Shown: positions 1 to 5,296 of the stretch, one piece after another
How the letters are laid out: every line of letters begins with the position of its first letter
How positions within the stretch are numbered: the stretch's first letter is position 1
Assembly (NCBI GenBank): GCA_945947925.1
Contig: CAMEZU010000139.1
Coordinates: forward strand, 1-5,296
Direction of reading: 5' to 3'
Length of the DNA: 5,296 bases
DNA from: an uncultured Verrucomicrobiota bacterium
GTDB taxonomy: Bacteria; Verrucomicrobiota; Kiritimatiellia; RFP12; UBA1067
Translations under genes and position numbers: made by a program
The notes under the pieces: model-generated
What the model was told of the DNA's origin: nothing
The model's database searches: none
What the model saw: the letters and a program-made list of their open reading frames with translations, nothing else

Positions 1-2
1 AG

Positions 3-44
3 AAAAATGTGAGGGCCGCCCGTAGGGCCGGCCCTTACATTTTT
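3..44 (-). terminator. GC-rich hairpin, likely bidirectional intrinsic terminator of the GH2 gene
   Basis: Bases 3-21 pair with 26-44 around a 4-base loop (22-25). The outer part is AAAAATGT pairing with ACATTTTT, and the core is rich in G and C. One position is a G-T wobble (11/36) and one a C-C mismatch (19/28); all others are Watson-Crick pairs. Read on the minus strand, the arm ends in a run of five T, as expected of a Rho-independent terminator, and it lies about 90 bases past the GH2 stop codon. The A-tract and T-tract on opposite sides mean it could also stop transcription entering from the left. The distance from the stop and the strong symmetry leave open that it is instead a dispersed palindromic repeat. 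Confidence 0.7.
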
Positions 45-134
45 AGTTTACACCCGATGCCGGCGCTGCCCGCGCGGAACGCCATTCCCGAACACCTGGA
101 CGACGCAGAAGCCGGGAAAAGGTTACAACATCCT

Positions 135-2696
135 TTAGCGAACAGTAATCTCAAACGTGACCGGGGCCAGTCCCTTCGGGGTCGCGACAACCGTGACCCG
201 CCCGGTCTTGCCGCGTTCGCCGCGCAGAACCGCGAGGATGCGTCCGTTGTAGAACTTCTGGTTCGGATCCTGCATCGAGGTCCAGTCCGTCGCATTGCCG
301 TTGCAGAAGCCGATCAGCTTTGCCGCCTCGCCCTTCACCGCAAACGACACCTCGCGGCAGTCCGTCGGCACGACGTTCCCCTTCGCATCGACGAGCGCGA
401 ATTCGAGATGCGCGAGGTCGTGTCCCTCGTTGCCGAGGCTCTTGCGGTCGCACCGGACCTCGCCTTTCGCCGTCTCGCCCGTCGTCACGCGCGTCGCCGT
501 CGCCCAGGCCTTGCCGTGCTTCTTCACCTTGACCTCAAGCGTCCCGGGCTGATAGGCAACCTCTTCCCACACGAAGCGGTAGTCGTTCTTGCCGACCTCG
601 ATGCCCTTTTGCTTGAACGTCCCCTGTGCCTTGTCCCCGCGCTTGCGCACGCCCTGGCTCTTGCCGTTGAGGAAAAGCTCCGCCTCGTCACCGCTCGAAT
701 AGACGACGACCGGCGTCACCTGTCCCTCGCGTCCCGGCCAGTTCCAGTGCGGCAGGATGTGCGCCATCTTCGTCTCCGGCGCCCAGTGGCTCTGGTACAG
801 GTAGAAGTTGTCCTTCGGAAAACCCGCGAGGTCGATGAGACCGAAGTACGAGCTGCGGCTCGGCGCCTTGCCCGCGGTCTGCTCGAGCTTCTTCATCATC
901 GCCTTCTTCTCGGCCTCGGGGAGGTCGTTGAAGTTATTGACGTTCGACGCGTCGAGATTGTACGGGGTCGGTTCGCCGAGATAGTCGAAGCCCGTCCAGA
1001 CGTATTCGCCCGCGACGAACGCGTTCTCCTCCTGCTTCGCCCATTCCTGGTCCGCGACGTTGCCCCACGGCACCGCGCACTGTCCATAGCTCGACACCTG
1101 GTAGTTGCGGTTCCCGCTGCCCTGTCCCCAGCGGAACGGGAAGAAGTACTCGTCGCGCGCGGAAATCGCCGAGCACGTCTCGGAACCGTAGAGCGGCTGG
1201 TTCGGATACTTCTTGCGGAACTCGGCGTAGAGGTGCGGCTTGTAGTTGAAGCCGAACACGTCCTGGATTTCCGAGAAGCCGTTGTCCTTGCCCGCCGGAT
1301 TGTTCGTCCCGACCGTCCAGGGACGCGTCGTGTCGTACTTCTTGAACTCCGCCTTCAGCACCCGCGCCGTCTCAAGGCTCTCCCCGTGCGCGTCGTTCTC
1401 GGGCACTTCGTTGCCGCCGGACCACGCGATGACGCACGGATGGTTGCGGTCGCGCATCACAAAGTTGCGAACATCCTTCGCCATCCACTCGTTCCAGTAG
1501 CGGTGATACCCCCAGACCTTGTCCACCTTCTGACGCTTCCAGATGTCAAAGAGCTCGTCGATGACGAGGATGCCGTAGCGGTCGCAAAGGTCCAGCACCT
1601 CCGGCGCCGGCGGATTGTGCGTCATGCGGATCGAGTTGCAGCCCATCTCCTTGAGCTTTAGGATTTTCCGCTCGTAGCCCTTCGCATAGAACGCCGCGCC
1701 GAGGCAACCGAGGTCGTGGTGCTCGCAGACGCCGTTCAACGGAACACGCTTGCCGTTGAGGAAGAAACCCTCCTTCTTCCATTCGATCGACCGGAGGCCG
1801 ATCGCGAGACGCGCCGTATCGTATGCCTTCTCGTCAGGCTGGCGCACCTTGCTCGTAGGGAAGACAAGGACTTCAAGTCCGTAGCGCGCGGGATCCTCGA
1901 CGGACCAGAGATGCGGCGAGGGCACGGTGATCTCGGTCTCAATCGTTCTCGTCTCGCCCGGCTTGAGCGTGATGCCGCACGGGGCGGCCTCAAGCTTCCG
2001 ATTCAGCTTGATGTGCTTCAGCCGGCTAAGCCGCGTCACGACGTAAACGCCTTTCGGATACTTCGTGTCCTCGTTGACGACGGTCGTCTCAACCTTCACG
2101 ACCGCCTTGTCCTTCGTGACGACCGGCGTCGTGACGCACACGCCGTTGTAGTCGATGTGGACGTCGCCCGTCTTCTCGAGCCACACGTTGCGGTAGATGC
2201 CCGCGCCCGGATACCAGCGCGTGGAGCGCGGCGGATTGGAGACGTGGACCGCGACCGTGTTCTTATCCGGCTTCAGGAACGGCGTCGCATCGATGCGGAA
2301 GGACGCGTAGCCGTACTTCCATTCGCCGGCCTTCTGTCCGTTGACGAAGACGACCGGCCGTTGCATCACGCCGTCGAAGTCGAGGAACCACTTCTCCTTC
2401 GCCGCATCGAAACCAGCGGGAACCTCGAAGTCCTTCACGTACCACGCGTTGCCGTTCCAGGGGAGCTTGCCCGTCTCGTTCGGCTCGTTCGCGAGGAACG
2501 GGGACTCGATCGCCCAGTCGTGCGGCAGCTGGACGTCCTTGAACCCGTCCCGGTCCGCCGGCACCGCCGTCGCGCATTCGAAGTCCTTCCCCATGTACTT
2601 GAACTGCCAGCCGAAGTCAAAGCTCGACCGCTCGCCCGCTCCCGCGCCGCCGACCATCAGTGCCGCCAGAAACGCCAATGCTCCAATCTTCTTCAT
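135..2696 (-). CDS. Secreted GH2 glycoside hydrolase, probable beta-galactosidase
   Basis: Complete 853-residue protein, predicted to release terminal beta-galactose from oligosaccharides or glycoconjugates outside the cytoplasm. Residues 1-20 form a signal peptide (MKK, then a hydrophobic Ala/Leu/Val stretch, GAGA near the cleavage site). The order of parts is that of a GH2 enzyme: N-terminal jelly-roll sugar-binding domain (about 25-180, with LPHDW at 57-61), Ig-like domain (about 183-300), TIM barrel (about 303-640), a DUF4982-like domain (about 658-735, with ELFLNGKSQG at 673-682) and a GH2 C-terminal domain 5-like region (about 745-853). The acid/base is expected to be Glu430 in WSGGNEV and the nucleophile Glu506 in PLYGSET. 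His326-His327 (CEHHDLG) and His360 (RMTHNPP) match the conserved histidines of beta-galactosidases. Start: ATG with a Shine-Dalgarno site 7 bases upstream; stop: TAA. Other GH2 activities, such as beta-glucuronidase, cannot be excluded but fit the motifs less well. The gene contains only one TTA/CTA/TCA codon (Leu346). Confidence 0.93.
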   Translation of the reverse strand: MKKIGALAFLAALMVGGAGAGERSSFDFGWQFKYMGKDFECATAVPADRDGFKDVQLPHDWAIESPFLANEPNETGKLPWNGNAWYVKDFEVPAGFDAAKEKWFLDFDGVMQRPVVFVNGQKAGEWKYGYASFRIDATPFLKPDKNTVAVHVSNPPRSTRWYPGAGIYRNVWLEKTGDVHIDYNGVCVTTPVVTKDKAVVKVETTVVNEDTKYPKGVYVVTRLSRLKHIKLNRKLEAAPCGITLKPGETRTIETEITVPSPHLWSVEDPARYGLEVLVFPTSKVRQPDEKAYDTARLAIGLRSIEWKKEGFFLNGKRVPLNGVCEHHDLGCLGAAFYAKGYERKILKLKEMGCNSIRMTHNPPAPEVLDLCDRYGILVIDELFDIWKRQKVDKVWGYHRYWNEWMAKDVRNFVMRDRNHPCVIAWSGGNEVPENDAHGESLETARVLKAEFKKYDTTRPWTVGTNNPAGKDNGFSEIQDVFGFNYKPHLYAEFRKKYPNQPLYGSETCSAISARDEYFFPFRWGQGSGNRNYQVSSYGQCAVPWGNVADQEWAKQEENAFVAGEYVWTGFDYLGEPTPYNLDASNVNNFNDLPEAEKKAMMKKLEQTAGKAPSRSSYFGLIDLAGFPKDNFYLYQSHWAPETKMAHILPHWNWPGREGQVTPVVVYSSGDEAELFLNGKSQGVRKRGDKAQGTFKQKGIEVGKNDYRFVWEEVAYQPGTLEVKVKKHGKAWATATRVTTGETAKGEVRCDRKSLGNEGHDLAHLEFALVDAKGNVVPTDCREVSFAVKGEAAKLIGFCNGNATDWTSMQDPNQKFYNGRILAVLRGERGKTGRVTVVATPKGLAPVTFEITVR

Positions 2697-2703
2697 TCGA
2701 AAA

Positions 2704-2709
2704 TCCTTT
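2704..2709 (-). promoter_or_regulatory. Ribosome binding site of the GH2 gene
   Basis: The minus strand reads AAAGGA here, 7 bases before the ATG at 2696. This supports that ATG as the true start. The site lies inside a small A/T-rich inverted repeat (2700-2705 with 2714-2719), which could fold over it weakly. Confidence 0.75.
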
Positions 2710-2724
2710 CAAAGATTTTGAATA

Positions 2725-2753
2725 ATAATATCAATTCTCGACCATCTTGTCAC
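2725..2753 (-). promoter_or_regulatory. Sigma70-type promoter of the GH2 gene
   Basis: On the minus strand GTGACA (2748-2753) serves as the -35 box and TATTAT (2725-2730) as the -10 box, separated by exactly 17 bases. Each matches the consensus at five of six positions. Transcription would begin near 2718, giving a leader of roughly 20 bases that includes the Shine-Dalgarno site. If the organism's -10 box departs from the usual consensus, as is known for Bacteroidota, this reading would be wrong. Confidence 0.6.
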
Positions 2754-2782
2754 TATGATTCCTGACAAATCGCACCCCCATC

Positions 2783-2805
2783 AAAGAGTCTTCTCTTTTC
2801 AAGAG
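2783..2805. repeat. Overlapping inverted repeats in the divergent promoter region, possible operator
   Basis: Three arms follow one another: AAAGAG (2783-2788), CTCTTT (2793-2798) and AAGAG (2801-2805). The central arm is perfectly complementary to the left arm across a 4-base loop, and its first five bases (CTCTT) to the right arm across a 3-base loop, so the two pairings exclude each other. The element sits just upstream of the TATAAT box of the GH89 gene and overlaps its expected -35 position, a usual place for a repressor or activator site. The arms are short, so chance is a real alternative. Confidence 0.3.
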
Positions 2806-2819
2806 CGAGATGATATAAT
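2791..2819 (+). promoter_or_regulatory. Candidate promoter of the GH89 gene
   Basis: A perfect TATAAT lies at 2814-2819. The hexamer 17 bases upstream (TTCTCT, 2791-2796) is a poor -35 match, which would suit an activator-dependent promoter. The box ends only 7 bases before the ATG at 2827, so a transcript from it would start at or next to the start codon and be essentially leaderless. This agrees with the lack of any Shine-Dalgarno sequence in front of that ATG. An alternative -10 box is TATGAT at 2754-2759, which would give a leader of about 60 bases. Confidence 0.4.
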
Positions 2820-2826
2820 ATTTTCC

Positions 2827-5296
2827 ATGAAAAAATGTAATAAAGCTGTCGTTTTCTTCAGTGTTATGTTTTTCGGATTTTCATCGGCGTTCGCGGCGGT
2901 GGATTTTACCGGTATCCAAGCGCTCGCAGGGCGCGTAAGTCCTGATCTCGCCGCGAAGGTCGAGTTTCAGGAACTACTTGATGCTGCGGGCGATGAAGCG
3001 CGTCTTTCCGCGCAGGATGGAAAGATTCTGATCCGTGCGACGAATGCTCGCTCCGCCGCGCTCGCGCTCGGGCGTTACATCCGCGATATCGCCAAGGGCC
3101 ATATTTCGTGGTGCGCGAGCCGCATTCCAACCGAGTGGCCTTTGCCTCCGTCTGAAATCACGGTAAAACCTCTTCATCCTTATGCGATCGCCTACAACTA
3201 TTGCACGATTTCATACACGATGGCGTTTTGGGGTCAGGCGGAATGGCAGAAGGAGATCGACCGCCTCGCGCTTCAGGGCTACAATATCGCCCTTATGACG
3301 GCGGGGCTTCAGAAGGTCTGGGATTTGACACTTAAGGATATGGGCTATTCGGAGGAGCAGCGCAAGAATTATATTGCGGACGACGCGGCGTCGGCATGGT
3401 GGCACATGGGCAATCTCCAAGGCTTGGGCGGCCCCGTCAGCGCCGAGCAGATCGAGCGCGACGCGACGCTCGGCCAATGGATGGTGGGCGCTCTGCGCGA
3501 AGTCGGGATTGAACCTATCTTTCAAGGCTTTGTGGGCTTGATTCCTTCTTCTACCGCCGATGATCAGCTCGCCGATTCGCGTATTTTCCGTACCGGCGAA
3601 TGGGTCGCAGGATTCAAGAATCCCGATATTCTCGATCCTACATGCGGAGCGTTTCAAACGTTTTCTGAAAAGTGGTATGCCAATATAAAGAAGGTCTATG
3701 CTCTTAATCATGCGGCTGATTATCCAAAGTTCTTAGGCGGCGATCTTTTTCATGAAAGTGCACCTCCCTCTTCCATGTCCGCCGACGATCAGCGTCTTTG
3801 CGCCGTCAAAGCTCAAAGGTACCAGCAGGCCGCCTTCCCGGGCGTCATATGGATTCTGCAAAGCTGGCAGGGCTCGCCCGTTCAAAATCTACGCAACGGT
3901 TTAGATCCGAAATACACTCTGATTCAGGCGCTGGATCAAGGGATGCACAATACCGGAACTTCGAGCGCCTCGTATGTAAACAAGACGACGGGAGAATATC
4001 TTCCCTGGGTCTGGGTTGAAGTGATGAACTTCGGCGGCAATACCGGTATGCACGGAGCATTCAGGCGCTTTAGAAATCTCGGCAATATTCCCGGCTCGGG
4101 AACAGGCGCTGCGGACAGCTTTAGGGGATACGGCCTGTTGTCTGAGGGGCTTGAGACAAATCCGTCGAGCTACGATATCTTCGCCGACGCTTTTACCAAG
4201 CCCGACAGCGCTTCCCAGAATATTTCAGACGCCGACCTCCCGAAATGGCTTGAGGATTATCGCCTTCGCCGTTACGGCTATACGGACGCCAATCTCGCTC
4301 TCGCCCATCATATCTGCTCGACGAGCGTGTGGGACTGCGCGAGGAATCAGCAGGGTACGATCGAAAGCGTTTTCTGCGCAAATCCCTCGTATAATGTGAC
4401 ATGCGTTTCAGCGTGGGGTCCGACGACAGGTACGCCCTATCCACGTCAGGTGCTCATCGAGGCGGCGCGGCTTTATCTCGCTTCGGCCAAGGCGAAGCCT
4501 GAGCTTCTCGGTCTTGAAACCTTCCGCTATGATTTTGTTGAAATTTTTCAGCAGATTCTCGCCGATAAGGCGCGTGAGATGTTGCCGCAGTGCGCCACTT
4601 CCTCTAAGCTGCGCGCTGATTTTATGAAGTTTATTAATCTTGCCGATCAGATTCTCGCCTGCTCCGATGAATGGCGGCTCGACAAAAAGGAGGCCCGCGT
4701 TCAAACGAAGGCTCCCGATACGGGCGTCGCGGCCTATCGCCGCATGATAACCACGTGGACCTTAGGTGCGAACGGGACGAGCGTTCTTTCCGAATACGCT
4801 CACCGCAGCTACGCGGGGCTGATGAAACATTATTATGCAGAGCGTTGGCAGGCGTTCTTCGATATTGCCGACGGCGTAAAGACTCAGACAGAATATGATT
4901 CATTCGTCTCTACTCTCAACAGAACTTTCCCGAGCGCGACGCTTGAGGCGACGCCCGTCGACGGCGATCCTGTCGCGGTAGCCGAGGCGATCCTTCATGC
5001 GCTTGAGCCGCCCGTTTTAAAATGGGCCGACGCCGCGCAGGACAATTTATGGAAAGGCGCTAATTGGGTCGATGTGAACGGTGATACCGTTTCATGGTCC
5101 GATAACAACGATGTCGTACTTTCCGGTGTCGGCGAGACGATCGCTGCGGACGAAGATGTTCATGTCGGCAATATTGAACTTGAAACGTTATTTAGAAGCG
5201 CCGCGTATTCATACGGCGGCGAGAGCGGCGCATATATTTCCGAGAAGGCGGATCTCGGCTGGAGCGATGTAACTCTTGACGATCTTGCCGATGCGG
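2827..5296 (+). CDS. Secreted GH89 alpha-N-acetylglucosaminidase with C-terminal beta-strand extension (3' end cut by window)
   Basis: The open frame has 823 codons and no stop before the window edge. The product should remove terminal alpha-linked N-acetylglucosamine, as NAGLU-type enzymes do. Residues 1-23 are a signal peptide ending SSAFA. Next come a small alpha/beta domain (about 24-113), a TIM barrel (about 114-455) and a helical C-terminal domain (about 456-730). GH89 signatures include NYCTISYTMAFW (124-135), WWHMGN (191-196), WILQSW (342-347), NFGGNTGMHG (401-410) and RRYG (481-484). The expected catalytic pair is Glu310 (DLFHE) and Glu440 (LSEG). Their 130-residue spacing equals that of human NAGLU (Glu316, Glu446). 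His309 replaces the Asn of the human DTFNE motif; from memory FHE occurs in a bacterial and fungal GH89 subgroup. From about 731 the protein goes beyond the usual family end into a Trp/Gly/Asn-rich segment (NLWKGANW at 740-747, VSWSDNNDVVLSG at 755-767) resembling autotransporter-associated beta-strand repeats. The start is fixed by the signal peptide; no Shine-Dalgarno site precedes it. Confidence 0.9.
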   Translation, partial: MKKCNKAVVFFSVMFFGFSSAFAAVDFTGIQALAGRVSPDLAAKVEFQELLDAAGDEARLSAQDGKILIRATNARSAALALGRYIRDIAKGHISWCASRIPTEWPLPPSEITVKPLHPYAIAYNYCTISYTMAFWGQAEWQKEIDRLALQGYNIALMTAGLQKVWDLTLKDMGYSEEQRKNYIADDAASAWWHMGNLQGLGGPVSAEQIERDATLGQWMVGALREVGIEPIFQGFVGLIPSSTADDQLADSRIFRTGEWVAGFKNPDILDPTCGAFQTFSEKWYANIKKVYALNHAADYPKFLGGDLFHESAPPSSMSADDQRLCAVKAQRYQQAAFPGVIWILQSWQGSPVQNLRNGLDPKYTLIQALDQGMHNTGTSSASYVNKTTGEYLPWVWVEVMNFGGNTGMHGAFRRFRNLGNIPGSGTGAADSFRGYGLLSEGLETNPSSYDIFADAFTKPDSASQNISDADLPKWLEDYRLRRYGYTDANLALAHHICSTSVWDCARNQQGTIESVFCANPSYNVTCVSAWGPTTGTPYPRQVLIEAARLYLASAKAKPELLGLETFRYDFVEIFQQILADKAREMLPQCATSSKLRADFMKFINLADQILACSDEWRLDKKEARVQTKAPDTGVAAYRRMITTWTLGANGTSVLSEYAHRSYAGLMKHYYAERWQAFFDIADGVKTQTEYDSFVSTLNRTFPSATLEATPVDGDPVAVAEAILHALEPPVLKWADAAQDNLWKGANWVDVNGDTVSWSDNNDVVLSGVGETIAADEDVHVGNIELETLFRSAAYSYGGESGAYISEKADLGWSDVTLDDLADA

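Noticed and set aside
35..295. Short minus-strand open frame running past the GH2 stop into the intergenic region
   Set aside because: It overlaps the GH2 C-terminal domain in another frame, its product is rich in Arg and Ser without motifs, and no ribosome site fits it.
9..1661. Long plus-strand open frame opposite the GH2 gene (550 codons)
   Set aside because: It is codon-aligned antisense to the GH2 gene and stays open only because that gene avoids TTA, CTA and TCA. The translation is rich in Arg, Val, Leu and Ala, with no recognisable domain.
1716..2765. Second plus-strand open frame opposite the GH2 gene (349 codons)
   Set aside because: It is in the same frame as the one before, interrupted only by the complement of the CTA codon at Leu346. 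It shows no domain and no ribosome site, and the opposite strand is clearly GH2.
3211..3711. Minus-strand open frame within the GH89 gene (166 codons)
   Set aside because: It is codon-aligned antisense and is bounded by a TCA codon of the GH89 gene (Ser129). The sense strand carries well-conserved GH89 motifs throughout.
2827..5296. Possible frameshift or pseudogene in the GH89 gene
   Set aside because: Reading every codon from 2827 to the end gives one open frame with both catalytic Glu residues and the family motifs in order. The missing stop is due to the window edge.

Overview
The window holds two large, divergently transcribed genes for secreted glycan-degrading enzymes, separated by a 130-base regulatory gap. 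On the minus strand (135-2696) is a complete family GH2 enzyme, most likely a beta-galactosidase. On the plus strand (2827 to the window end) is a family GH89 alpha-N-acetylglucosaminidase. Its catalytic part is complete, but its C-terminal extension runs off the window.

Layout from left to right: a strong GC-rich hairpin with A/T-rich ends (3-44), probably the terminator of the GH2 gene; a short non-coding stretch (45-134) with no recognised gene; the GH2 gene; a divergent promoter region (2697-2826) with a near-consensus sigma70-type promoter and a Shine-Dalgarno site for GH2, small overlapping inverted repeats, and a TATAAT box very close to the GH89 start; then the GH89 gene. No RNA genes, insertion sequences or CRISPR arrays were seen.

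Both proteins begin with a cleavable signal peptide, so both should act outside the cytoplasm. A plausible joint role is stepwise trimming of host or dietary glycans: GH89 removes a terminal alpha-linked GlcNAc, and the GH2 enzyme removes the beta-galactose exposed beneath it. The GlcNAc-alpha-1,4-Gal cap of gastric-type mucin is one known structure of this kind. This is an inference from family knowledge and gene adjacency; no substrate can be read from the DNA.

The organism is probably a Gram-negative, glycan-specialised bacterium. After its catalytic domain the GH89 protein continues into a Trp/Gly/Asn-rich beta-strand segment resembling the autotransporter-associated beta-strand repeats common in Verrucomicrobiota, Kiritimatiellota and Lentisphaerota. 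The GH2 domain order is also typical of gut glycan degraders. This assignment is tentative. The two genes differ clearly in codon choice: the GH2 gene almost never uses TTA, CTA or TCA, while the GH89 gene uses them freely. They may therefore have different histories.
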